From positions 12,471,001 to 12,535,000 of the forward strand of contig NC_045127.1 of the NCBI RefSeq assembly GCF_007655135.1: a DNA stretch of 64,000 bases, written 5' to 3'. The notes under the pieces were generated by a model that saw only the letters and a list, made by a program, of their open reading frames with translations, searched no databases and was not told the origin of the DNA. The first letter of the stretch is position 1; every line of letters starts with the position of its first letter. Position numbers and translations under genes: made by a program. The DNA comes from Punica granatum (lineage: Eukaryota; Streptophyta; Magnoliopsida; Myrtales; Lythraceae). Positions 23,691 through 34,478 of this stretch are shown piece by piece.

Positions 23691-25116
23691 TATTTTGAAA
23701 AACAATCAAGTCGTAGAAATTCCAAGGGCTATTGCAAGCAAATGGGACTTGTGCACATTTAGTGGATGGCCGGCGAGGTCCTGTGCTTGAGCCTACTCTC
23801 ACGTGTAGTCCTTGCTGAGGTACTCCACAAGTCTGTTTCCAAATCCATAAGTTCACGGGTGTTCATGCACCTTAGCGAATTAACGTCTTTACTTCAGGAA
23901 AAAAAAAAGAAATATATTATAATAATTAATAAAATAATAGGGCAATCCATCCATCTCTGTTTCCTTGGTCTAAAATTTTGTCAAAAAGGTCAGCCGGGTT
24001 TTTAGGGCGAATTGGGTTGACATTTCTGCTGGGCTGTGTGTGTACTTAAAGAAAATATCTAATTATCCACTTGACTCCTTGCTTAGTCCAAGGTGTTAAA
24101 AAATACCATTTTTCTACTCGTAATACCCCAAAATTTCAATGTCTCGCGCAGTTATACACAAATTTCCACTACAATAGCAGTGAGTTTGTTCTATTCAATC
24201 AAGCTTTTATGATTGTATATTAGGGAGAATATAGATTCTGGGCAGTAGATAGTCACCGGCTGCCTAATCTTACATTCCGGAATTATTTTTTTAATTTCCC
24301 TCTGTATTACATCATCTAAAAGGAAAAAGAAAGAAGTGTTATTTAGTAGTTTAGTGGGCCAACCTTCAAAATGTATACGGGATGAATCATAATGTGGGGT
24401 GGTAGTACCCAGTATTTCCTTGATGTAGTAGTTCATTTTACTCGTTATCCAAGGACTAGAGTTCGATATATTCTTTATCCGACTGCTGGAGGTATCTCAT
24501 TGCTCGAAATTTAACCAGTAAGTCTATGACTGAGATTCGAGGGACAAGAACTGACATTGTAGTGGATCATACTCGGTTTGAAAAGTTCAATGTGTAGCTT
24601 CATATATAACCTCTCCATCCAAACGGTGCTTGATCGTATGCTCGAGCAGCCTCCTTTGCCGTCTTAAATATTCCGATCGAGCTACCTCTGGAGCTCTATT
24701 ATAAGATTTGACGCTGATCTCTGTTGAGAACTTCCCAGATGGTTCGCGTTTCTTACTCTCCTGCAATCCACTTCATTACATTTTGTTTCTTCCTGCTTTC
24801 CTGCTTTGTATTCATAGGATGATATATTACAAGACAGATAGCCAGTAAACGATGTTTTGTTCAAATATATAGATTATATAGTTGCAAAATGATGTGAAAA
24901 ATCTGACTAATGGGTGTAAGAAATAATAAGCTCTTATTGGAAAAAAACGTTCATTCTAAAATAATTTCGGTTTCATAAACTTTTGTAAATACGTCGCACA
25001 TTACACAGGTTTTTCTTATATATTTTTTACTATACTTGAGCAAAAACATAGCTAATTGTTGTCTAAAGTATCATCATATGTATGCCAAGCTGAATAGTAG
25101 GACGAATCGAAAATGC
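23691..25116. other. Gene-free stretch, possible degraded coding sequence near its end
   Basis: Mostly AT-rich. GC-richer pieces at about 23740-23880 and 24490-24860 were read in all frames without a convincing protein match. They could be older parts of the gene whose AP2 relic follows at 25117. Confidence 0.35.
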
Positions 25117-25440
25117 AATGAAGTTCGATACAGTGGAGTAAGAAAACTGACCATCAAGGATGTTCTCGGTAGAGATCTGCAGTTATTATAAAGTAGAGTT
25201 CGAGAGTGCACGGGAACATCTTAGACTGGAGAGGAGGCAGCCAGAGCATATGATCAATCAACATTTGATTGGGGGGTCCTCAAGTTATCCTGAACTTTTC
25301 AGATTGGTAATTGCCGACAAAATATAGTTCGTGGTCCTCTAATGTCAGTCATAAACGTATTAGTGCCAGGATGGAAGAAGTTACTGTGGCTGAGGACTTG
25401 GACGACAAGGAATACACGAAGTACTTCGACATCTAAAGTG
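25117..25440 (+). pseudogene. AP2/ERF-domain transcription factor relic
   Basis: One frame starting at 25126 reads RYSGVRK, the opening of an AP2 domain. After a decayed middle it reads REC-T-GT-S-stop-TGEEAARAYDQ (25201-25257). This parallels the family pattern R-V-W-L-G-T-x-D-T-A-E-E-A-A-R-A-Y-D. Stops occur in frame at about 25189, 25222 and 25291. Downstream, EEVTVAEDLDDKEYTKYF (about 25370-25430) is an acidic stretch that could come from the C-terminal half. AP2/ERF proteins are plant DNA-binding factors; this copy cannot make one. It has no intron in the domain, as is usual for ERFs. Whether it is a processed copy or a decayed tandem duplicate is unknown. Confidence 0.7.
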
Positions 25441-27119
25441 AGTACAGTGATATCCTGAAAGAGAAGTGACCGACTTCAAGTGCAGAGATGCAACGTACTT
25501 TAATTATGAAGGATGAATAACTTCAACAATTAGAGGAGAGAGACAAAAAAGAAAGATAGGAACGGTAGTGATTTGCTAGTTGAGAAATAAATCATGTTTT
25601 CTTGTTGTGAATCTGTACTTTTACGTTACATTTATCTTCAGTAAATATTTGGATATTTCTCTATGTCCTATTTTGCAACAATTCTTCACTTGCTATATTT
25701 CATAATTAGGTATCCAAGCCAACTTTCTATAAAATGAACTCGTTTAATTTAATTGACGAAACTATGACAATGGTGTTGGTTAATCAAGATTAATTGTGCG
25801 ATATAAATCAACCTTCCCAATAGAGATACACTGGCTTAGGAATTGAGAAGCCGTCGAATAAGTTAATTTATGATTGAAGTGGCTATCAATGACAAGGATC
25901 GAGCTCAAGGAATAATTTTCTAAACTAGAGCAGACTTTAGCTGGTTTAAGCCATTTGAATTTAGCGATTGAAGTCAAGCCCGATCCTCTTTCGGCTGGGT
26001 ATCTCGACGACTTGACCGATATGACTGCGCTTGCAAATATTTTTCTCTATTAGGTAAGTGGTAGTCTTCTCTAATGAGAAGCGTCTTTGACCCAAACATA
26101 TTATGTACATTGGAATGTGCTGTTAACATTGCAAATATTCATAATTCTTCCCGCCAATCTCATTTGACTTCTTAGGTGGTTCCAAAGGCACGCGTGCTTA
26201 TTTATTTTCTTCAGGATAAGTGTATTTGTTAGGTATTCATAGTATTTGACTTCAGCCGTATATCTCATAATTGTATACGTATAAATTTTATTTACAAAAA
26301 TAAATTAGAAAAAGAAAGCTTTTTTAAAAATAGTGTGCTGATAGGATGTACGTTGAAAAGGTGTGCCCAATACAATGTCCAGTCCTTTGCATCTGTCGAA
26401 CCATGTCCCCATATCTATGTTGGAAATTCTACTTAATATTCCATTTTATCTTTAATATTATATGCATAAAATAGAAAATTATGCTGAAAAATAAGTTTGA
26501 TGAATGTCATGTCGCGAATAAAGTTCATAGAAATTGTCGACTGGGTCCGGTGTTAAAGTCAACACAGTGATAACTTTTTATTTGCCATTTTATTTATATA
26601 TTTTTACTTATAATTTTATGATGGACTACATGCATGTTACTCTTACAAGTATTTAAGCTGTTGAAAACTTGTCATCTGCCCATTCTGTGCGCTTTGTTTT
26701 TTACTGAATTATCTATACTCGAACTAGCCAGTAGCTGGCTAGTTTCGGAAGCAAAGTGCGATCCTAAGAATTAATACACAAAAAGCAAAAGTATATATTA
26801 AAGTATGATTTTTCATTTAATTAGATTGGGTGCCCTATTTTCATTTAACACATAATTCCAACGAATACATGATGATCCCATCTTTAGATTTATGGACTAA
26901 CTTTCAAATTATATAGTAATCAAAAGTGTGTCTTGGATAATTTCTCACACTCCAGACATACGATTTTGTATTAAACATAAACATAAACATGTTAAATTAA
27001 AAATAAGAACGCAAAAAATACCATTGTCAATTACCTGCAATAAAATGATTAAAAATTTTCAAAGTGATTTTAGTCATTGAGTCAATATTGTTGTCAAAAG
27101 TTAAATATATTAGCGTTAA
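25441..27119. other. Gene-free stretch
   Basis: AT-rich, with no recognised coding sequence apart from the hairpin at 26722-26744. A GC-richer patch at 25975-26035 reads open in one frame but matches nothing I know. Confidence 0.4.
26722..26744. repeat. Perfect 10-bp hairpin with 3-bp loop
   Basis: AACTAGCCAG, a TAG loop, then CTGGCTAGTT. No T-run follows and no gene is nearby, so a terminator role is not supported. Confidence 0.8.
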
Positions 27120-27560
27120 AACTACCTAAAAAAGATCCAAACTTTTCACACTTTACTAATTCTGGCGAGAATTGTTTTCTTAACCTTAATATAAACAAAT
27201 TATTAATTTGAATATCGATTTTAGCACCACATCAACTTTTTCAATCATTGGGGCCTCAATGGCGACCACCCCTTCACCGTTGGCCCCCTTTTCCTTCCTT
27301 TCTGGATTTTTTTTTTCCAAATTCAGCTGATGAGGGCCTCACCCGAGGCCACCACCACCCCTATAAGATCGTTGGCGACCACTAAGGTTGTCAGTTACTC
27401 TGATCGAGGGCTGATGGCAAGCAATCCCTGCTTAAATTAATGAAAAATTGACACATGCTAATATTAATACCAAATTAATAGTTTGTGTATTTTTAGATCA
27501 AGAAAAATGTTCGTACTAAAATTGATAAAATGTGAAATATTTAGGTTTATTAGGTAATTA
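27120..27560. mobile_element. Non-autonomous element with ~130-bp inverted arms and a GC-rich core
   Basis: The left arm (about 27120-27245) and right arm (about 27430-27560) are imperfect reverse complements. Read inward, both show ACCTAA, TTTCACA-TTT, ATT-TGG/TAG, an AAAC-ATTAATTTG block and a -CA-TC/GTCAA-TTTTT end. The core 27246-27425 is markedly GC-richer (GGCCTC, GGCGACCACC, CCCGAGGCCACC) and is unlike the surrounding DNA. Long inverted arms suggest a MULE-type or foldback element, but I could not define a target duplication. Confidence 0.5.
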
Positions 27561-29034
27561 ACCCGATATATCATAGAACCAAAATATCCTATTCTCAGAA
27601 ATAAGAACAGTATTAGGAAGTTGACTTATTAGGAAATCAAAATTACTAAGGTTTTAGAGTTACTTATATGCAAGCAATATGGTGGTTGAATCGAAGGATA
27701 CGCCATTAAGGGCTACTAGATGTTCGTAAGCACAAATGATGAGAAACTTTGGCAGCTTTTCTATGCCTCTGATCGTCATTGATCGACTGCAAGCACCCTT
27801 ATCCGCACGGGGAAGAGATAATAATCCTCCTCTTCTTCCCAAACGTGGTTATCTTCCCGACTCTTAATGAACCTCGAGAATTTTATGAGACTTCTTAATG
27901 ACCTGTCAAGAAGAAAAGTTTTAAAGGGAGAAAAGAGTTCAAATATTTTTTCATTTGTCTATTTGAAAACTAAAAAGTATACCTAAAAGAAATAAATACA
28001 ACTTTTTGAATAGTTATATCCCTTTAGCAATTACATCATTTCACCAAAAAATTATTTCACCAAATATAAAATAGTATTTGATGATTAAATTCATCTATAC
28101 TGATTTAACTATTAAATTTATCTTCTTATTCAACTATAACTTTCTCTTTATTTTTCCGATCGGATCTTTATAGTTTTTCTACTATACTGAAGAAGATATA
28201 ATTTTGTAATAAAAATAAAAAAATTTAAGTGATGTATGATCTTCATTTAGCCCTAAAAGATGCAAGGGTCTCTTGATTGAAAAATTGTTGCCCTTATATT
28301 GTTTGAATATATGAACATTTATCAAGAGGTATAATAATTTCAAGATTTAATTTAGCTTTCTTAATTAGTAAATGAGCAAATTTGTATTATCATTATTTAA
28401 GTGAGGGCAAAATAGGAAGAATAGCTAGAGAAGCACCTCATACAATTATTTTTTTCCATTGAAAGCTTGAAAAGATCCAGGAGAAAAAGACTGCATGAAA
28501 TCGCTCACAACGAACATATGACACAACAAAATTTTAAAATTATAAATCGATATGAAATAAAAAGGACAAGCGTACCTGCAAAAAGACTAATTTGGTTGAA
28601 ATGGATGAGAGAAAAAAAAAGGTAAAAAATCAGTGATAAAGAGAAAGAATCTAAATATAAGTATTATGAAAGTACGTAACCAAATGTAACAAATCTAAAA
28701 TGGTACAACGGAAAGTCACAATGGTACATAAATATTTTTGAAATAATGAAAATTAAATAATCATCTCATATTTTATATATAGTGTGACATATATATATAT
28801 ATATATATATATTTCAACCCGTGGAAGTCCAAAATGACCGTCAAAATATGTCTAGCCACAAAAAAAAAAAAGAAGACAAAGGGCCCCGAAGCCATTAAAA
28901 AAAAACCTATCATCAATTTGACCAAAGAAAGAGAGAGCTCAACTAATAAATTTTCATGTTTAGAGGCAGGCCTTCACTTTAAAAGCTTTTTTTTTTCCGG
29001 CATATATTTTGGTATCTGAAAGTCTAGTATGTAA
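27561..29034. other. Gene-free AT-rich stretch
   Basis: A TA microsatellite lies near 28787-28811, with poly-A runs around 28860. No supported gene on either strand. Confidence 0.5.
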
Positions 29035-29162
29035 CAACTAATTCAGTTTCAACTGGACCGTTTCTAAAATGAAAGTCTCCCAATTAGAGATTTTCTCCAT
29101 GAACATGACTTGAATTCGAGATCTTAATTAAAAAAAAATAAGCATCGAATTACTTCAATTGG
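29035..29162 (-). repeat. SINE-A copy (minus), diverged
   Basis: On the minus strand: CCAATTGAAGTAATTCGATG at the head, AAGATCTCGAATTCAAGTCA at the B-box region, then ATGGAGAAAATCTCTAATTG. The 3' third is hard to follow. Confidence 0.5.
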
Positions 29163-31087
29163 TGATAAAACTTTTTATTCAATAAATAATGGGACATGAT
29201 TTTCTCCATTAACTTTTTATTCTTGTCTTTTGCGCTTTGTTTCCATAAGTACGTAATCGTATTGGTTTCAAACTCCACATTTTGCATCATTACTCTCAGT
29301 AAATACGTACGTGCAATTTTATGTTCCACGGCAGGCCCAAAATTATAAAACGAAAAGAAAGGACGTGAAGAGAGAGAACTTCATTTTTTAACTACAATTT
29401 GTCGACAATGCTCTATGGGCATTATTGGCTTTATCGAGTGATGAGTTCAATGAACAAATGTTGCTACTCGGACATGCGATGATCGCTTCAATAATTGGTC
29501 ACCTATTTAAAGGCGCTCCAAAAATATTCGATATGCAATGGACAGGATGATCAGCAATTTCTTCATTTTATTTATTTAATTATGTTTTGAAAAAAATTTT
29601 GGCGAGAGGATTATCAGCACTTGAAACTGGCCTTAATTAGAAGTTCATTAATCACATTCTAGACAATCGATTCCACAGCATACCTTAAAAAATCGGTATA
29701 TATTGATCATATAAAAAAATTGTGAGTTCCACATAATAAGAGTCGAATCCACATTAGAAAATTAATTTTTTTCCTATTATAATTTGAGTTACGCCTAAGC
29801 ATTAACATTTAGATCATACAATTAGCCGCTCCGCATTTTCAATAATTTCATTTTTCATTTTTTTTGGGTCGAATTGCACCCTTATTGTTTATAGGGGTTA
29901 ATTGGGAGAAAATATTTGATGAGTACTACTAATTCACTTAAATAAAAATCAATTAAAATGTTTGTAAGTGTGAATCTATACGTTCATTATGGGGTCAATT
30001 TTCCATTTTCGAACATTTTTATTGAATGTTACATATTTAAGTGGATGAGTAATACTTCCTAATATTTGCTGGATAATTGGGTGGAGGAAACATCTGATTA
30101 CGGCGGGTGATGCTCATGTGGCAGAGCCAACTCCCCCGTGTGGTGGCCCTGCTTCGTTGCGCAACACCTGGCCAATTGGCTCCTTTCATCAATTAGCTAG
30201 ATAATTCTTCATCTTTCATATTAAGTAAATTATCCTAGACATTTGCATATCTCTAATCATTTTCTAGTATATATCATGGCCAAGTCCTATATAAAATCGC
30301 ACGTGTTAAGTCTCATTTAATGTAGAGTAATATATTTTCATGTGCAACGATCACATTTCATTGCTAACTAAACTTATGCATGTCTTTGAAACTAAATCGG
30401 TACCTAAACTCCACGAAGGAAAAAAAGGGTAGCTAAACAACAGTTTGACTTTTCAAACTAATCATTAAAAGTGAGCAGATTATCTTCTTTGAATTTCAAC
30501 CTACTTGGATGATACGATACTGATGCCAGACATTATTTACTAACAAAAATATGAGAAAAAAGAAGCATGTACATCGGGAATTATCAAGCGAGATCCGACT
30601 ACCTAAATCATCAAATAACGTATATGTATTAATTAATCGATCTTAGTCCAAACTGGATAGGGATTGTGCTGGTCTATCTGGTTTGAAAGTGATGGTAGAT
30701 TTGCTTCGCGTGATCAATCTAAACTAAAGATGGCAATTTAGGCAGCAATGTCAACCTTGAAATCCATCATATGGATTGGTACGTGTCAGCTACTAAACCT
30801 TGCCAAGTAATTAGTATGTATATATACACTTTTCTCAATTTCAGGATTTGTATAAGTGCTTTAGTTGATCAAATGGCTCAAGGGGGGAATCACCAAATCT
30901 GATACGATCAACCTTTAGATGACCTCCCAAATTAAAACTTGTCGCGTTCTTGACCACATAAAGTTAATTATTTGTAAGGATCATAATATTGATAAAAAAG
31001 TAAGACAAGTACTGCAGGTTTCATATCCTATACATCATGTTCCAAAGAAAAGTTTTAGCCCACTTGACTAAGGATGGGCAACACCAT
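29163..31087. other. Gene-free stretch
   Basis: AT-rich, apart from a GC-richer patch at about 30100-30180 (CGGCGGGTGATGCTCATGTG and following). That patch has no recognisable frame. No repeat ends were found. Confidence 0.4.
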
Positions 31088-31245
31088 CGATATAAGTTAA
31101 TTCAAATGATTCGGCATTTATTTCTCTTAATTAAGGTTTTTGGTTCGAATCTTATAAATAAATCAAATCCATAATTTAAAGAGTTTTATCCCTTTGTAAA
31201 CTGACTTTGCTTGAATTTGGATTAGTAAGGCCTCATGAAACATTC
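31088..31245 (+). repeat. SINE-A copy (plus)
   Basis: Head with TTAATTCAAATGATTCGGCA, B-box region TTTGGTTCGAATCTTATAA, then AAGAGTTTTATCCCTTTGTA and GAATTTGGATTAGTAAGG. The 3' end is truncated near 31245. Confidence 0.6.
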
Positions 31246-31337
31246 AGAGAGGCGGGCACCAGGTGGTGTATATATATATAAAAAAAAAAAGAACGATTGG
31301 CAACACACACACACACATATATATATATATATTTTCC

Positions 31338-31478
31338 GATTACAAGGGAGGTCATGGCTTAATATAATGAAATAGAAATCTTAATAATTAATAGAGGGAC
31401 ACGGATAGTCCCACTGAATATCGAATCTGAAACTTATTGGTTATTAAGTAAGGCATACGTCACTGTGCTACACCCCTT
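31338..31478 (-). repeat. SINE-B copy (minus)
   Basis: Minus-strand reading gives GTAGCACAGTGACGTATGCC (A-box head), AATAAGTTTCAGATTCGATA (B box) and TTCAGTGGGACTATCCGTGT. A tail with TTAAGATTTCTATTTC parallels the plus copies. Confidence 0.6.
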
Positions 31479-32127
31479 TGATTGACAACACATCTTTATA
31501 GTTTGATGTCTTCTCGATATTGGGCAATCAATAATACGAAAAGATGCTGTAATAATAATAGCATAAAAATCTTACTAGATTTTCCTTATTAATCTTTCTG
31601 AGTACTAAGTTGTGACCTGAGCGACGCAAAATCTCATTTATTAAATTAGAGGATGACTCGCACGTATCGAATGTAGAATAATAACTCATGTTTAGCTCAA
31701 AAGCAAATGATTTTAGAAAAAAGCTTCATTAGCAAAGTTTGTCATGACTTTTATATTTTCTCTGCTCTTGCCATTAATTATATTCATGAGCTCCTTGGTA
31801 TAGAAAATAAGTAGAATTATTTACAATTATAATTAATAATGTGATAATTAATAATTTTTTAGGAAAAGAGAAATCAAAATAAGATACTTACGGTTTATAT
31901 AGGAGAGAGAAAGGGAGAGAAAGAAAAGGGAAGGAAAGGAGAGAAATGGGAAAGTGGATTGTTATTTTTGTCAAATTTACTATCATACTTCTAACATATA
32001 ATGGTAATTAAATAATGAAACATATATATATATATATATATTAATATGGGTAAAACCCGAAATTAAAAATGAGACTAAGAAGTATTTTCGACCTTTATAA
32101 TAGAAGAAAAGAAAAGATGCGTAGAAC

Positions 32128-32303
32128 ATGGGTTGGTTCAAGTGGTTCGGCTCTTATTCCTTTTAAGCAAGGTCTAGGCTCGAATCTTGTAAATTGAGAA
32201 AATCTATGCTGAGAGAGTTTTACCCCTTAATGGACTGACCCGGCTTGAACAGGATTAATCGGGATCCGATGGACTTTCGGATACCAGAGTTCACATCCAA
32301 AAA
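32128..32303 (+). repeat. SINE-A copy (plus), best example of the family
   Basis: The clearest full-length copy, about 175 bp. It has TTGGTTCAAGTGGTTCGGCT (A box TGGTTCAAGTGG), AGGCTCGAATCTTGTAAATT (B box), then AATCTATGCTGAGAGAGTTT. These are followed by CTTAATGGACTGACCCGGCT, TTAATCGGGATCCGATGGAC and TTCGGATACCAGAGTTCACA, ending in an A-rich tail at 32300-32332. The A and B boxes at tRNA-like spacing, the poly-A end and the dispersed copies in both orientations support a tRNA-derived SINE. Eleven copies or fragments lie in this window. Confidence 0.75.
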
Positions 32304-32432
32304 AAGAAAAAAAAAGAAAAAGAAAAAAGAAAACACGCGTGAATGGGGGGAGAAAATTTAGATATTGAGTTTCCTTCTTCAGATTAGGTCATTTTACTTT
32401 GGTTCCTCATAATTAAGTTACCCTCGTTCACA

Positions 32433-32538
32433 GGAAATCTGCAATTTAGTTGGCTAGTTTAAATGAGATTATTAGTCTTTACACCGGAAATCTGCAATTT
32501 AGTTGGCTAGTTTAGATGAGATTATTAGTCTTTACACC
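32433..32538. repeat. Near-perfect tandem duplication, 53-bp unit
   Basis: Units 32433-32485 and 32486-32538 begin GGAAATCTGCAATTTAGTTG and end AGTCTTTACACC. They differ at one base (A to G), so the duplication is recent. Confidence 0.95.
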
Positions 32539-32639
32539 AATTGAGGAGATACCTACTAGAGGCGAATCACGTGGCCTTGAATATTTGGTTCTTTGCCCTC
32601 GGTTCAAAGAAGACTGGCTCAGTTCGATCGTGAATATAT

Positions 32640-32668
32640 ACACCATGATATATATCATATCATGGTGT
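32640..32668. repeat. 11-bp inverted repeat around an AT loop
   Basis: ACCATGATA-type arms: 32640-32650 pairs with 32658-32668, with a 7-bp loop. The function is unknown. It lies 100 bp after the 53-bp tandem duplication. Confidence 0.7.
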
Positions 32669-33540
32669 GTAATTAAGAAAACCATATATAGGTCGGCCGA
32701 TATCATATGGAGTTGTGCCTGGTCTGTGCATGGGGTTCCTTGGTTGGGGATTTGACCGTATCGGTCGAGGCAAGAACCATGCAGATGGTGCATGCATAGT
32801 AGAGATATGACATTTGAATTTTCAAAGCTAAGGCATTGGATTAGAGAAAGTTGAAATCAAGGGACTTAAAAGAAATCCCATAAAATTTACACTATGTTTA
32901 TGGCGTTTGACCTCATCTTATTCTTATCTTATCTTATACTATTATTTAAGCGAGAGTTCCGTTTTGTAACCATCTCCTTAATTTTAGGATGGGGTCGAAA
33001 AGTCAAACATTACCGCTTATCCTTAGGTTAAATATTGAAAATAAAAAAAATGAGATTATGAATAATATTGTCCACCCAATATTATTCACTCTTTCTATTT
33101 CTTACGTGTCAATCTCTCCTTATTTTACTCTCTACTCTCTCAATCTCCTAATCCCACTTTCTATCATATTATCTTTGTTATTTTTCAAATTTTATCTCAA
33201 ATTTTTATCTTTTATTTTAAATATTTTTCTTCATATTCCAAGTTAATCCATCCATGAGCGTATTGAAAAGAATTATTATAGTTGAAACTCGTCATATGCG
33301 GCTTAGATCGTGCTATGCATGGGTAAGTTTCCAGTATATTTGAATAGGAAAAAAAAACGATTTCATCAGATTACATATGAGTTTACCTTTCAAAGAAAAA
33401 AAAAAGAATTCAGATTACATATGCAAAGGGAAAATGAAAATTCTCTCCAATAATGAAATCAATGCAAATACGCTTTCTATTGCCGCTTGTGTGTGGATGA
33501 CATTGATGAAGGTGAAGAAGAAGGTCGAGTTTAAATTGGG
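32669..33540. other. Gene-free stretch left of MULE1
   Basis: Contains a pyrimidine-rich segment at about 33075-33245 whose open frames are compositional. No gene is recognised. Confidence 0.5.
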
Positions 33541-34478
33541 ATTTCTAGTGAGTTAGGTGTGGTTTTGGTCCCTGAAAGATTCAATTGTCCTGGGTTTGGT
33601 TCCTCAAAAATTTTTGCCATTGTTTTCGTCCCTCAATCTCCATTTCGTCTGATGTTTTAGTCTTGCCATCTTTTTGCGCGTGCCAACCATAACAGAAATC
33701 TCACGTGACGGATGAGCTGAACCTAACTCAGTTAACCATCCCCCCACCCCCCAACCAAATTGCTGAAAACGGATGAGCTGAACCTAACTCGGTTGTCTTC
33801 TTCGATCGAAGCCCGCCCTAAACGACGTCGTTCTCCCCTCGTACTCAACAACAAAAACGATGCTGTCATTTGGGTTTCTAGGTCAAACCGAGGGCCCCAA
33901 CTTTTGTAATCATTTTACAATTCGATTTCGGTGTATAGAAATTGGGCGGAGAAGATCTGTAATTCACACATTGAAGAGGCAAAAATTTCAATTGTGGCAA
34001 TAGTATACTCAATCGAAGCAATTTGGGGGTGATTCCGTTCCGTTTCTTGGCATTGGTCAGTCAAAATTCCCTTCCCTTTTTCACTTTTTATTGTTGAATT
34101 GCAGTTGGAATATTTAGGAATGGCAAAAAGTCGACTTTGGTTGTTGTCCCATACTGTTGTGAAGCAAATGTTGTCGAATGGTAGTTAGAAACTTCGAATT
34201 TGTTGTCTGGATTTGGTTCCTCCCATCACGACCTTTTACCCTTTTTCTTTGCTTTTTGGTCCCATCTTGTCGTTCCATTTGTGTTCATTGCTCTTGGTTG
34301 TTGTCCCTTCTTGGTTCTTATTGTCTCTTTTTCTTTGTGGTCCCTTCTTCTCGTTTAATACATGTACAAATTATTTCTTTGTGGTCCATCCCTTCTTGTT
34401 GTCCCTTTGACCCTTTTGTGGTTCACTACTTTTGGTTCAGAGCACTAGTGATGTTTTTTTTAAATACATGTACAGATA

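Noticed and set aside
26722..26744. Hairpin as a transcription terminator
   Set aside because: No adjacent gene and no U-tract; intrinsic terminators of that type are not expected in plant nuclear DNA.
30100..30180. GC-richer patch as a hidden exon
   Set aside because: Read in six frames without a domain match or plausible splice sites.
32128..32200. Possible tRNA gene because of A- and B-box-like motifs
   Set aside because: No acceptor stem or cloverleaf is formed, and the sequence continues into a SINE body with many dispersed copies.
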